From assembly GCA_016839705.1 (NCBI GenBank), contig JAEOTR010000012.1, forward strand, positions 1 to 54,412: a stretch of 54,412 nt of DNA. The letters run 5' to 3'. Origin of the DNA: Promethearchaeota archaeon (GTDB taxonomy: Archaea > Asgardarchaeota > Lokiarchaeia > Sigyniarchaeales > SOKP01). Shown piece by piece: positions 26,910 to 36,066 of this stretch. The position numbers and the translations under genes were made by a program. The notes beneath the pieces are model-generated. The model did not search any database. It saw nothing but the letters and a program-made list of their open reading frames with translations, and was not told where the DNA came from. Position 1 is the stretch's first letter. Each line of letters begins with the position of its first letter.

Positions 26910-27389
26910 ATGACTAAAATTGTTATAGTAACTAATAAGGGTGACATTAATCTTGAGTTGTTTGACAGCGATGCTCCACTAACTGTAGCTAGTTTTCTTT
27001 TTTTAGCAAAACAAGGTTATTTTAATGGAATTATTTTTCACAGAGTCATCGCAGATTTTATGATTCAAGGTGGAGATCCACTGGGCAAAGGCTATGGTGG
27101 TCCTAAGAATAAGAATATTACTTCCTTTCCTTTTCAAGGGAAGCAAGTATCATACCCATTTGCTGATGAGTTTCAGTCAGGAAGAAAATTTGATAAACCT
27201 GGTATTCTAGCTATGGCAAATGCTGGTGCAAATACAAACGGGTCCCAATTCTTTATTACTCATGTTCCAACACCACACCTTAATAATAAGCACACTATCT
27301 TTGGTAGCATTGTAGATCCTATTGCTGATCAAAAGGTCGTAGATTCTATTGCCCAAGGAGATGTAATAAAAGAAATTAAAGTTCAATAA
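26910..27389 (+). CDS. cyclophilin-type peptidyl-prolyl isomerase
   Basis: The product has 159 residues from ATG 26910 ([20 protein letters not shown]). An upstream in-frame ATG (26859) would add 17 basic residues that do not belong to the fold. The catalytic core is intact: [15 protein letters not shown] with the active-site Arg, then [25 protein letters not shown]. The enzyme isomerises Xaa-Pro bonds during protein folding in the cytosol. The gene is divergent from the acyl-CoA synthetase and shares its upstream region. Confidence 0.94.
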   Translation: MTKIVIVTNKGDINLELFDSDAPLTVASFLFLAKQGYFNGIIFHRVIADFMIQGGDPLGKGYGGPKNKNITSFPFQGKQVSYPFADEFQSGRKFDKPGILAMANAGANTNGSQFFITHVPTPHLNNKHTIFGSIVDPIADQKVVDSIAQGDVIKEIKVQ

Positions 27390-27534
27390 TTTTGAGATAT
27401 TTTTTTTCTTTCTTATTTAGCATTTTCTTTTTAATAGTTAGCAGCAACCTAAAAGATATTATATAACTATTGATATTAATATAATTGAAGTTAACTTGAT
27501 TCATATAAAATACAACTATTTAGATGTATAAATC

Positions 27535-28887
27535 ATGAGTAAAGATTTCAAAGATTTAATTAATACTATTGAAAATGAAACAAAAACCCATGCAGAATTA
27601 GAAGCTACAATTAACTCACTCAACGAAGAGATTAATCAGCAAAATGGTATTATAAATGAACTGAAAAAGTTGATCAACGATCAATCTGATTCAACTATTT
27701 TGAGCAATGTCCCGGGTGAAATTGATATATTAAAGGATCTTATCAACTCCCAAAGACAAGAGTTAATTAAAAAAGATGAGTTAAACGAGGCATTACACGA
27801 TCAAATAGATGATTTAACATTAAAGTTAGAGAAATCAAAAGTGGGAACTATTAAAGAACAAGATAATGAGGATTTGATTCAAGCTCAAGAATTGAATCTT
27901 GCATTTTCTGAGGAAAATGAAGACCTTAAGAACCAAATTGAAGAACTGAAATACCAAATCAACTCTATGAAGTCTGGAAAAAGTGAAATTGAAATTGATG
28001 ATCAAGGACAAATGGGAGAAAGTGAAGAAATGGTCAATATCAAACGATTGAATTTTCAACTAATGGAAGAAAATGGGCTATTGCGAGTAGAGGTTGAATC
28101 TTTAAAAGTACAGCTACAAGAAGAAATGAATAATTTTGATTCAGAAGAATTAATATTAGCGAATCAGAGAATTGAAGCCTTAACGGCAGAAAAAGGGCTA
28201 TTGCGAGTAGAAGTTGAATCTTTAAAAGTACAGCTACAAGAAGAAATGAATAATTTTGATTCAGAAGAATTAATATTAGCGAATCAGAAAATTGAAGCCT
28301 TAACGGTAGAATTGGGTGAGTATGACGCGCAAGTTCGACATTTACAACAGAAATTAGAAAATGAGCTTGTAACTCCTGTAAGTTTAACTTATACGACCGA
28401 TGAATTCAATACTTTAAAAGATGAATTAACTCGGGTTCAAACTGAAAATCAAAGGTTGAATAATATTTTATTAGAATTAAACCATAATAAAGCTAGTCAA
28501 CCAAGTGAAAGCGAAAATCAAACTGTCATTTTTAACTTTCCAAAGCAATTTCAAATTTCACTCTTCATAAAAATGTATGATCTTTTAATTGAAATTGATA
28601 AAAAGAAAGTCATTGATGCTTTAATCAAAGAATTGGATAATAAGAACGTAGATGTTAAAAGAGCTGTATTAAAAATTCTAGGAGAAATTAGAGATGATAA
28701 AGTCTATGATGCATTTCTTAAACTACTTCATGATGATGATTGGGTAATTAGATATAATGTTATAAAAACACTTATTAAATTTGGTTTTGAAAATCAGGTT
28801 TTTATAGATTTATTAAAAAAACTTACAACAGATATAGATGTAGACGTCAGGGAGCTTGCAACCAAAGTTTTAGAAGATATATCATAA
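27535..28887 (+). CDS. coiled-coil protein with C-terminal HEAT repeats
   Basis: The product has 450 residues. Residues 1-330 are almost entirely coiled coil (heptads in LEATINSLNEEINQQNGIIN and onward). They include a 40-residue unit repeated twice with near identity (about 181-260). Residues about 345-450 form HEAT-like helices (DVKRAVLKILGEIRDDKVYDAF, DDDWVIRYNVIKTLIKFG, DVDVRELATKVLEDIS). There is no signal peptide or membrane span. The architecture suggests a scaffold or tether, and eukaryote-like coiled-coil/HEAT proteins occur in Asgard archaea. Partner unknown. Confidence 0.75.
   Translation: MSKDFKDLINTIENETKTHAELEATINSLNEEINQQNGIINELKKLINDQSDSTILSNVPGEIDILKDLINSQRQELIKKDELNEALHDQIDDLTLKLEKSKVGTIKEQDNEDLIQAQELNLAFSEENEDLKNQIEELKYQINSMKSGKSEIEIDDQGQMGESEEMVNIKRLNFQLMEENGLLRVEVESLKVQLQEEMNNFDSEELILANQRIEALTAEKGLLRVEVESLKVQLQEEMNNFDSEELILANQKIEALTVELGEYDAQVRHLQQKLENELVTPVSLTYTTDEFNTLKDELTRVQTENQRLNNILLELNHNKASQPSESENQTVIFNFPKQFQISLFIKMYDLLIEIDKKKVIDALIKELDNKNVDVKRAVLKILGEIRDDKVYDAFLKLLHDDDWVIRYNVIKTLIKFGFENQVFIDLLKKLTTDIDVDVRELATKVLEDIS
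28075..28314 (+). repeat. tandem 120-bp direct repeat within the coiled-coil gene
   Basis: Bases 28075-28194 and 28195-28314 are two copies of a 120-bp unit (40 codons). They differ at only three positions over the first 115 bases (equivalent to 28092, 28170 and 28187), with more differences in the last few codons. The reading frame is kept, so the duplication lengthens the coiled coil by 40 residues, close to 11.4 helical heptad half-turn pairs. The near identity points to a recent event or gene conversion. Confidence 0.95.
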
Positions 28888-28905
28888 TTTATTATTATTA
28901 AATAT

Positions 28906-29649
28906 TTAGAGCATGAACTTCTGTGCTTCTTCTCTAGAATAATAATCTGCTAAAAATAGTGGTTCTGGTTGTCGATGATCTTTAGTTGTGGCTAAACAGA
29001 TTGTTACAGCAATATCGATATTTATTTTATAACCTTCACTTATGAAAACGGGTTTTGTGTAATTTTTTAAGCAAACTGCATACCCAAGCAATTCATTGGA
29101 TAACTTTCTCGTCTTACTTCCAGGTTTATTTGCCCAAATAGGGGTTTTATTTCCTTTGAACCTTTCAGTTTCTTTCCACTTAGAATACCCAATGAATGGG
29201 TTCTTTGCCACTCCAAGCGTAGGAATGTTGAGAGCAAAACCAAGGTGAACTGCTTCCCCAAATCTTTTAGGGTGAATTTTACCATGACCATCACACATAA
29301 CAAGATCTGGTCTTTTATGAAGTTTAGAGATCGCTTTAGCAAGTAGACTACATTCTCGAAATCCTAAGAATCCTGGTTTATATGGAAATTTAATAATACC
29401 TGTTTCAACGGAGTACTCTTCTATTGATTTTTTTTCTATACTCCAATTTACTGCGCAAGCGACACCATATTCAGTTTTATCTTCACCATAGTAGGAAATA
29501 TCAACACCAGCGATTGTATTTACTGATTTAAAATCAATATTATCTTCGTTCAGGCTTGAATTATTAATGAGGTGTTGATATTTAGTTTGAATTGATTCTG
29601 CTTGCTCAAATGTATAATTATTCCTTAATAATTCATTATTATAGGTCAT
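28906..29649 (-). CDS. nfi: endonuclease V
   Basis: The product has 247 residues. All family motifs are visible: IAGVDISYYGED with metal-ligand Asp50, the strand-separating wedge FPYKPGFLGFRE, then DLVMCDGHGKIHPKRFGEAVHLG with the second catalytic acid and metal-binding residues. Endonuclease V cuts next to deaminated bases (inosine in DNA or RNA). The ATG overlaps the 3' end of the oxidoreductase gene by 11 bases, which implies translational coupling in a three-gene minus-strand operon. Confidence 0.95.
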   Translation of the reverse strand: MTYNNELLRNNYTFEQAESIQTKYQHLINNSSLNEDNIDFKSVNTIAGVDISYYGEDKTEYGVACAVNWSIEKKSIEEYSVETGIIKFPYKPGFLGFRECSLLAKAISKLHKRPDLVMCDGHGKIHPKRFGEAVHLGFALNIPTLGVAKNPFIGYSKWKETERFKGNKTPIWANKPGSKTRKLSNELLGYAVCLKNYTKPVFISEGYKINIDIAVTICLATTKDHRQPEPLFLADYYSREEAQKFML

Positions 29650-30718
29650 CTAAATTAATAACTGTACTAGTTTTAGAAGATTTATAGATTCCAAAGATAA
29701 TTTTCATAGTGTTTAAATTATCTTTCCCACTGCTTATTGGTTCTTCATTCGATTGACAGCAATCTACAAAATGAATAACTTCGTTAATAAAAGGATCATT
29801 GCCTTCTAATATTTTTGATTCTTGATTTATTGGAATAAACTCTCCTTTCTGAGACGTTTTTCCATCTCTATCTAGTTTTTTAGATGATAGCATAGCATTA
29901 CCGATTTGATAATGACCTTTATTTAGGGGAGGGGGATTTGAATAAATTGTCCCAGAATCACCATAGATTATGTATTTTATATTCCACGGAGTTCTACCTG
30001 TAGAAAGACTCCCGAAGATATTCCCAATTGTGCCAGATTTGAATTCTAAAATGGCGGTTGAGTAATCTTCAGCACTGTTTACAAACAAAGAGCTAAAGTT
30101 TTTGCAAAAACCACTTACTCTTTTCACATCTCCAATAAAATATCTTAAAAGATCTATTATGTGGATTGAAAGAGTTATCAAAACACCCCCACCAGCACGT
30201 TTGCCATCAAACATCCAATGGTCTCGAGGTAATAGCCTTGACTGTTTCAGAATAGAATCTCCTCGCACCGCATTGATGAAACCAAGTTCTTCATTTTTTA
30301 TAAGGCTCAAGACTGCTTGGGAGGATGGTAGATATCTTAATACTTGTGCAATCATATATTTAACATTTGATTTTTCAGTTGCTTTAACCATATCTCGACA
30401 ATCTTGTATCGAACAAGCCATTGGTTTTTCAAGTAAAATATGCTTTCCCGATTCAGCAGCTAGAATAGTTTGATATTTATGTTGATCATGGATAGTACAA
30501 ATATCAACGGCATCAATATCTTCTTTACCCAACATTTTTTCGAGATCAGTGTAAACAGAGGGAATCTTTGCAGCTTTAGCAAAAGATCTCGCAGCTTCCT
30601 CTCGGATATCACATACAGCAGTTACTTTAACTTTCTCAGGAAATTTAAGATAAGCTGGCAAATGAGCATATGCCATTGCGCCTGTTCCTACCAAGCCTAC
30701 TTTTAATGGTTTTAAAAT
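29639..30718 (-). CDS. Gfo/Idh/MocA-family oxidoreductase, apparent ATT start
   Basis: Starting at ATT 30718 the product has 359 residues and begins with the complete first beta strand LKPLKVGLVGTGAMAYAHLP of the NAD(P)-binding fold. The first canonical start (TTG 30694) would leave only LVGTGA and remove that strand. A GGTGA Shine-Dalgarno (30726-30730 on this strand) lies 7 bases before the ATT. The motif LLEKPMACS is the family's EKP signature, with Lys in the active site. These enzymes oxidise or reduce sugars, inositol or related compounds. The gene starts 16 bases after the acetoacetate-decarboxylase-like gene, so a common catabolic substrate is plausible. Confidence 0.85.
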   Translation of the reverse strand: MLKPLKVGLVGTGAMAYAHLPAYLKFPEKVKVTAVCDIREEAARSFAKAAKIPSVYTDLEKMLGKEDIDAVDICTIHDQHKYQTILAAESGKHILLEKPMACSIQDCRDMVKATEKSNVKYMIAQVLRYLPSSQAVLSLIKNEELGFINAVRGDSILKQSRLLPRDHWMFDGKRAGGGVLITLSIHIIDLLRYFIGDVKRVSGFCKNFSSLFVNSAEDYSTAILEFKSGTIGNIFGSLSTGRTPWNIKYIIYGDSGTIYSNPPPLNKGHYQIGNAMLSSKKLDRDGKTSQKGEFIPINQESKILEGNDPFINEVIHFVDCCQSNEEPISSGKDNLNTMKIIFGIYKSSKTSTVINLDDL

Positions 30719-30734
30719 AAATTGGTCACCGATT

Positions 30735-31550
30735 TTAATAGACCTTCTTTATTAGGGAGTCACCGACAGAGACATATCTCTGTGACACTCCAGGAATGTT
30801 TGTTTCTTCAGGAATTAATCCTGCCCAATCTTGATCTCGATCGACAGAGATATTAACTAATCCTTTAGTCCTTTCTTGAACGCTAATCGGACCATAAGAA
30901 AATATTAACAAAATATCTTTTCTAACCGGATGGATAACTGCCATATTGTTGATTCCCCATGCATCTCCTTTAGGTATAATAAGGTCATCTTCGTTTAGAG
31001 ACGAGTTTGGAATTAGTTCTAGGGCTAAATGCTTGATACCTTTATCCAATACTAAAGTTTTCTCTTTAGTAACAGTTATATCAAAAACTCGTTTTGGAAA
31101 TCCCCAATCCACTCCCATTTCCATCATTAACCATGTTTCAACTGGCATGCTCAATACAAACCAAGTTTCTTTACTATCAGGACATATTCCCTTAATCATT
31201 ACCATACCCTCATTGTAACGGGTAATTGAATTACCTGTATTATAATCTACAGTAACTAAAGATACAATGGGTTTTTCTGGTATGGTAAGCTGTTTCGGTA
31301 GGAGCGATTGGTACAGTTCAATGTTTTCTGGTTGAAACGCAGTAAAAATTCCATTTGTGCCCCGATCTCCTCCGATCTTTACGGTTTTAGGATCAATTGT
31401 CCTACCACTTGGGCCATATCCCCAATTAATGAGTTCATTTACACTATCATTTTTTACGAAATCACGCACCCGCTGAATGATCATTCCACTATAATAGGCG
31501 TGCTCAACCTCATTCTTCGGAGCAAGTCCTCTATTTCTTGTCTCTGTCAT
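30735..31550 (-). CDS. acetoacetate decarboxylase-superfamily protein
   Basis: The product has 271 residues. The central part fits the acetoacetate decarboxylase fold: GNSITRYNEGMVMIKG, then WFVLSMPVETWLMMEMGVDWGFPKRVFDITV, with a conserved Lys in GFPKR. The classical enzyme forms a Schiff base between Lys and a beta-keto acid, but many superfamily members have other activities (aldolase, cyclodehydratase, lyase). It is the first gene of an operon with the Gfo/Idh/MocA and endonuclease V genes. The actual substrate is not predictable. Confidence 0.75.
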   Translation of the reverse strand: MTETRNRGLAPKNEVEHAYYSGMIIQRVRDFVKNDSVNELINWGYGPSGRTIDPKTVKIGGDRGTNGIFTAFQPENIELYQSLLPKQLTIPEKPIVSLVTVDYNTGNSITRYNEGMVMIKGICPDSKETWFVLSMPVETWLMMEMGVDWGFPKRVFDITVTKEKTLVLDKGIKHLALELIPNSSLNEDDLIIPKGDAWGINNMAVIHPVRKDILLIFSYGPISVQERTKGLVNISVDRDQDWAGLIPEETNIPGVSQRYVSVGDSLIKKVY

Positions 31551-31757
31551 AATAACTCTATTTATTCTCTTTTGATTTTAGATAATAAATCATCACTAAT
31601 TATACATAAATTATTTTCTAAACTTTTAAAAATTATTTAGGTTAATCCATTTATTTTTGTCATAATTTATAAGAATCTTATTCTGATTAATAACCGTGAA
31701 ATTCATATCTCAGAAATTCCTTCATCAATCAAATAAAAAATTTCATTTTTGATATCG

Positions 31758-32561
31758 ATGAAAATAGCGGTCTCAGGAAAGGGGGGAGTTGGAAAAACTC
31801 TAATAGCTGGTACGTTGGCAAGAATGTTCGCAAAAGATGGTTTTAAGGTTTTGGCAATAGATAACGATTCAGCAATGAATCTAAGTTATACTTTAGGTCT
31901 TGATGAAGGTACTAAAAATCAGATTATTCCAATTAAAGAAATGAAATCAATGATTGATGAAAGAACACTCGTAAAAGGAGCAGGTCCTGGAGTATACAAT
32001 ATTAATCCTAAAGTCTCTGACATTCCCGACAAATATAAAGTGTCTGGTCCAGATGGTCTACAACTATTAGTTTTAGGTGGAATTGAAGAACCTGCCACCG
32101 GATGTCTCTGTCCAGAAAATGCTTTAATAAGAACTCTTTTGTATCATTTAATGGTAAAAAGAGATGAAGTCATAATTGTTGATTTCGAAGCAGGTATCGA
32201 ACATTTAGGACGAGGGACAGCAAAAGGTATTGATTTAATGCTAGTAGTTACAGAGCCTTCCCAAAAATCATTAGATTTATGTAAAAAAATTATAGACCTT
32301 TCCAAGAAATTAGGAGTTATCAATATCTATTTGATCGCAAATAAATTGATTGATGAATCTCAGAAAGATGTTCTTAATGAACGAATTAAAGATTGGGAAG
32401 TTCCACTTTATCATTCTGTTCCATTCGACCCTGAAATAGGGAAAGCTGATTTGAATGGGGAGTCTCCTATTGATTTTAATCAAACATCTAAAGGAGTTCA
32501 GGCAATCAATAGTCTATACTTGAAATTAAAGAAGTTAAAATCGGAAATATTTGATTTATAA
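31758..32561 (+). CDS. cooC: CooC/AcsF-type nickel-insertion ATPase (MinD family)
   Basis: The product has 267 residues from ATG 31758 (MKIAVSGKGGVGKT); an upstream in-frame TTG is less likely. The deviant Walker A GKGGVGKT is at 7-14, EPATGCLCPENALIR carries the CxC pair (Cys116, Cys118) that binds metal between subunits in CooC, and VIIVDFEAGIEHLGRG is the switch region. CooC loads nickel into carbon monoxide dehydrogenase. No CODH gene lies in the window, but hypC follows 55 bases after the stop on the opposite strand, so a role in hydrogenase nickel supply is also possible. Confidence 0.88.
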   Translation: MKIAVSGKGGVGKTLIAGTLARMFAKDGFKVLAIDNDSAMNLSYTLGLDEGTKNQIIPIKEMKSMIDERTLVKGAGPGVYNINPKVSDIPDKYKVSGPDGLQLLVLGGIEEPATGCLCPENALIRTLLYHLMVKRDEVIIVDFEAGIEHLGRGTAKGIDLMLVVTEPSQKSLDLCKKIIDLSKKLGVINIYLIANKLIDESQKDVLNERIKDWEVPLYHSVPFDPEIGKADLNGESPIDFNQTSKGVQAINSLYLKLKKLKSEIFDL

Positions 32562-32616
32562 CTTAAATGAGAAAAAAGCTATTGAACTAATATAGAGAAA
32601 ATAATTCTATCCTTAT

Positions 32617-32859
32617 CTATAAAACATCAGATAAATCTAAGTTTTGTTCTTCAGCGAGTTCTTTCCATTGGTCTATTGCTTCTAGAGCATCTACTTCATT
32701 CATCATTTCAATGGCATAACCCGCATGAACTATAACATATTTCCCAACTTCTGGGTTTTGAATTAGAGCTATAATCACTTTTTGAGTAAGACCATCAAAG
32801 TCGACTAAAGCAGAATTACCATCTATATTCAGAATTTTTCCAGGTATGGCTAAACACAT
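32617..32859 (-). CDS. hypC: hydrogenase maturation protein HypC
   Basis: The product has 80 residues. It starts with MCLAIPGKI, where Cys2 is the conserved residue that carries the Fe(CN)2CO precursor and contacts the immature large subunit. VIVHAGYAIEMM is the second family signature. HypC works with HypD, encoded at 42796, to assemble the iron cyanide/carbonyl ligands. It is separated by about 10 kb from hypE-hypD-hypF and transcribed alone on this strand. The length is normal. Confidence 0.96.
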   Translation of the reverse strand: MCLAIPGKILNIDGNSALVDFDGLTQKVIIALIQNPEVGKYVIVHAGYAIEMMNEVDALEAIDQWKELAEEQNLDLSDVL

Positions 32860-33085
32860 GAAAGATCACTAAGAACAATTGATATATACACAGTAAATAA
32901 TATTGAACAACAAATAAAATTATTGATTTCTCGTTAAAAAAGAACCATTTAAGGTTCAGTATTAAAAAAACCATATTAGACTTTAGAAGTTTTGTGCAAC
33001 AGGCTTTTAAGTAATCTATTCTTCCTTATTTTTAATTTATCAACTGTATATAGTAAAATTATCACTAAATATTTGGTAGTAAAAA

Positions 33086-33640
33086 ATGATAATGGATAAA
33101 TTTAAGGAGTTCCCTACACATAAGATTCTCTATGTTTTGGCAGTATTCGGATTTTTAATAGTCCTCTTAGTTGAAATTTTCGTCTTCATACCCCTCGAAT
33201 CAAAAGTCTCAACATATGGAATATTAGATTATGAATTTGCTTGGAGTGCCACTAGAGTTCTTTCAATCTTTTCAGCTTGGGGTTCAACAGGACTAAATCA
33301 TCAAATAATTGCAATATATTGGGACTTTTTATTTATTATAGGTTATGTATCATTAGCATTTAGTTTAATAACATTAGTCTTTCAAAGATCAAATGAGCGA
33401 ATTCAAACTATTGGAAGATATGTCATAATAACGCCACTTTTAACAGGTATTTTTGATGTCATTGAAAATGTGATTTTACTAATAATGGCAACCAATCCAA
33501 GTTCTGTAACAGATTCTAACGCTCTATTGGCCTCTCTTAGTGCTTCAATAAAATTTGCTTTACTATTTATCGGAATAATTTACTTTATTCTAGCATTAAT
33601 CCTTATAATACTTAAAAAAATACAAAAGAGAAATGAATAG
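33086..33640 (+). CDS. four-helix integral membrane protein of unknown function
   Basis: The product has 184 residues and four hydrophobic helices: ILYVLAVFGFLIVLLVEIFV, IYWDFLFIIGYVSLAFSLIT, VIITPLLTGIFDVIENVILL and ALLFIGIIYFILALILIIL. The loop LDYEFAWSATRVLSIFSAWG and the motif GIFDVIEN look conserved in style and may line an active site or ligand pocket. I recall similar uncharacterised membrane proteins in archaea and bacteria but cannot name a function. The region upstream (32860-33085) is shared with hypC and contains a small inverted repeat GAACC-N6-GGTTC near 32942. Confidence 0.75.
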   Translation: MIMDKFKEFPTHKILYVLAVFGFLIVLLVEIFVFIPLESKVSTYGILDYEFAWSATRVLSIFSAWGSTGLNHQIIAIYWDFLFIIGYVSLAFSLITLVFQRSNERIQTIGRYVIITPLLTGIFDVIENVILLIMATNPSSVTDSNALLASLSASIKFALLFIGIIYFILALILIILKKIQKRNE

Positions 33641-33680
33641 AAAATTTATTCTGAGAGAATATTCCGATTTATTTTTTTAA

Positions 33681-34484
33681 CTAATTTGTTCTCCTAGAAT
33701 AAAAAGCAATCAGATCATCAAGCCAATTAAAGATTTCTTCTTTCGATAAATTGTCAATATTAAATTTAAGTCTTTCTAATTCTCGTAATATGTTTTTAAC
33801 TCCTAAAGGAACTGTTTTTTGGCAAAGTTCAAATAAAAACTCATTAGTTTTTGAAACCATCTTCTTTATTTCTAAATCCATTGGTTCAAACATAGATTTA
33901 TTTGTAACCTCATCGATACTTTTATCTACCTCAACAAGGTAATTAATTAAATCAAATAGACGTCCAGTTTCATTTCCTTTAAATGATCCGTCTACTTGAT
34001 AGAAAAATCCTTTAAAATCATCAATAGGTATTAACTCACTATATCGATTATCAATTTTGATAACGGACTTAACATTCCTATAGAGATTTGAGGGTCCCCA
34101 AGAAAAGATATCAAAACTTGATTCTATTTTATCATTCCTTATAAATAATCTAAATTTGTGCTCATCCTTAAAATAACCAAAAGGGATTATTGCAAAATCA
34201 ATGGAATTCATAGGTTGATTATTCAGTATGTAACTTAGATTTTTTATCTCAACGCTTTGATCAATCGATTGTTTATAAATATCAAACATTAATTTTCTAG
34301 GATGTGGTTTATACATATAAAAAATAATACCTTCAAATCCTTGAATATCCAATTCTACTGAATAAGTTATGAGTTTTTCAACAATATCTCTATTATTCAA
34401 TCTAATGTTTAAAAATAAATGATAATAATTTTCAATATGTTGGAAAAACCAAGGAACTTCCCGACTTAAGCTATAGAGAGTCAT
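33681..34484 (-). CDS. hypothetical protein, 267 residues
   Basis: ATG 34484 opens a soluble 267-residue protein without signal peptide or membrane span. The N-terminal 150 residues alternate strands and helices (LDIQGFEGIIFYMYKPHPRKLMF, SIDFAIIPFGYFKDEHKFRLFI). The last about 80 residues are helical (MDLEIKKMVSKTNEFLFELCQKT). No family is recognised. It lies just downstream of the hydrogenase/Hdr operon on the same strand, but a poly-A tract on the plus strand at 34602-34611 (U tract in that transcript) probably separates them. Confidence 0.6.
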   Translation of the reverse strand: MTLYSLSREVPWFFQHIENYYHLFLNIRLNNRDIVEKLITYSVELDIQGFEGIIFYMYKPHPRKLMFDIYKQSIDQSVEIKNLSYILNNQPMNSIDFAIIPFGYFKDEHKFRLFIRNDKIESSFDIFSWGPSNLYRNVKSVIKIDNRYSELIPIDDFKGFFYQVDGSFKGNETGRLFDLINYLVEVDKSIDEVTNKSMFEPMDLEIKKMVSKTNEFLFELCQKTVPLGVKNILRELERLKFNIDNLSKEEIFNWLDDLIAFYSRRTN

Positions 34485-34601
34485 CTTTATAGTATCTTCT
34501 AAAATTAAGTTACCAATTCGTATATTCTTAAAACTCCAATGTATTAAAGAATTCTCTATTATTTAAATGTTAATGTCCAAAAGACAAAAAATAAAGAAAA
34601 T

Positions 34602-34611
34602 AAAAAAAAAA
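34602..34611 (-). terminator. U-tract terminator after the vhu-hdr operon
   Basis: Ten A residues on the plus strand give a U10 run 23 bases after the hdrB stop in the minus-strand transcript. Oligo-U tracts are the main intrinsic termination signal in archaea. No strong hairpin precedes it. Confidence 0.45.
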
Positions 34612-34633
34612 TTACGTTTTAAGTAAAGACTTA

Positions 34634-35497
34634 TTATAAATCCATTTTCAATCGGACTCGATGGAATTTTAATCCAATATCATCAGGACTAATTCCCATT
34701 GCTAAAGCGTATAACTCAGTTAAATAAAGAACAGGGATATCATATTCTGTCTCAAACATTTTAGAAAGATCTCTTTGACGTGTATCAAGTTGTTGAAAAC
34801 ATGCAGGACAATTTACAACAATAGCATTTGCTCCCGCATTTTTGATACTATCCATCTTTTTCTTTAAGTTTGCCATACCATGTTCTTCGTAGGCGTTTGT
34901 AACCGCAGAACCACAACACAGTGCTAATTCATCATAGTCTACAACTGTTGCACCAGATGCAGCTACTAATTCTTTTAAATTGGTTGGTCTTAATGGATCA
35001 TCTGATTCCATCCACTCAGCGGGTCTCATATAATGGCACCCTGGATGACACGCAACTTTTAATCCGCTTAGCGGTTTAGTAATCGCACCTTTTATCTTGT
35101 CAATTCCAATTTCGTCTTTTAAAACATCAACGAAATGCTTTACGTCAATAGATCCCTTATAATTTTTACCAATTTTAGATAATTCCGCATTGACTTTATC
35201 TTTTTTGAGACTATCATGTTTTAACTGATGTTGCACTCCTCTTAATGTATTTGTACACCCATTACATAAGGAAATAATATCTTTTCCCTCGCCTTCGGCT
35301 ATTGAAAGATTTCTAGCTCCCATAGCTAACCATGCATCGTTATCGAAACTTTTCATCCCCGTCGGATCAGGACAGCATGAAAATGGTGCTTGTGATGTTT
35401 CAATTCCAAGTTTATCAAAAACTTTTCTTGAAGCAGCTTCGATAAATGGGATTCTATTTCCAATCGTACATCCTTCAAACATTTTATATTCTGTCAT
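34634..35497 (-). CDS. hdrB: heterodisulfide reductase subunit B
   Basis: The product has 287 residues. It contains the two cysteine-rich CCG modules of HdrB: FEGCTIG, SCCPDP and CNGCTN in the first, then CHPGCHY, LALCCGSAV and NCPACFQQL in the second. In methanogens these modules bind two non-cubane [4Fe-4S] clusters that reduce the CoM-S-S-CoB heterodisulfide; outside methanogens the disulfide acceptor is unknown. It follows hdrC (17-base gap) as the last gene of the vhuG-vhuA-vhuU-hdrC-hdrB operon. The flavin subunit HdrA is not encoded here. Confidence 0.95.
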   Translation of the reverse strand: MTEYKMFEGCTIGNRIPFIEAASRKVFDKLGIETSQAPFSCCPDPTGMKSFDNDAWLAMGARNLSIAEGEGKDIISLCNGCTNTLRGVQHQLKHDSLKKDKVNAELSKIGKNYKGSIDVKHFVDVLKDEIGIDKIKGAITKPLSGLKVACHPGCHYMRPAEWMESDDPLRPTNLKELVAASGATVVDYDELALCCGSAVTNAYEEHGMANLKKKMDSIKNAGANAIVVNCPACFQQLDTRQRDLSKMFETEYDIPVLYLTELYALAMGISPDDIGLKFHRVRLKMDL

Positions 35498-35514
35498 TTT
35501 CTCTTACCCTCGAA

Positions 35515-36021
35515 TTACTTTAATTTTTTTTCTGAACCAATGTTTTTTAGTAATGTTTGTACTTCACTTACATCTGGAGTAGCTACTGCTGGAAGACCTA
35601 ATTGCTCTCGCCTCCTTTCAATTGCCGGTTGTGAAGGAATAGCTTTAGCATTATCGTAGATTGCCTGTGCTTGTGAATATATGAAATCTGGTCCCTTTCC
35701 TAAAGCTATACTTTGATTTTTGAGAAAAGTAAAAATCTCAGTAAGCTCAATGTTCTGAGGACATACTTCATCACAAGTATCACATACTGTACAACCCCAT
35801 ATTGTCAAATCATCTCCTCCAAGAAGTAAACCTTTATACCCTAAAAGAGCTGCTAAAATGTTACTTCTAGGATTATATCCAACTGTAGTGTAAAAATCAG
35901 CAGTAACAGCTGTGACAGGACAATTATCAGCACATCTACTACATTGATAGCAGTATTTAATTACATCAGGCCCAATGTGAAAATCCATAACTTGTTTTCT
36001 AAATTCAAAATTTGCTTCCAT
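35515..36021 (-). CDS. hdrC: heterodisulfide reductase subunit C
   Basis: The product has 168 residues. Two [4Fe-4S] motifs are complete: CYQCSRCADNCP (Cys24, 27, 30, 34) and CTVCDTCDEVCPQN (Cys77, 80, 83, 87). HdrC passes electrons from HdrA to the catalytic HdrB. The gene sits between vhuU and hdrB, with about 106 bases separating it from the vhuU stop; that gap carries candidate RNA structure. It lacks the membrane segments of HdrE-linked systems, so the complex should be cytosolic and possibly electron-bifurcating. Confidence 0.95.
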   Translation of the reverse strand: MEANFEFRKQVMDFHIGPDVIKYCYQCSRCADNCPVTAVTADFYTTVGYNPRSNILAALLGYKGLLLGGDDLTIWGCTVCDTCDEVCPQNIELTEIFTFLKNQSIALGKGPDFIYSQAQAIYDNAKAIPSQPAIERRREQLGLPAVATPDVSEVQTLLKNIGSEKKLK

Positions 36022-36066
36022 TTTTTTCCACTTTTTTTGTTTTTTTTGAATGATTATTTATTCATT

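Noticed and set aside
34634..36021. Search for further in-frame TGA (selenocysteine) in hdrB and hdrC.
   Set aside because: Both frames are uninterrupted and all cluster ligands are ordinary cysteines.
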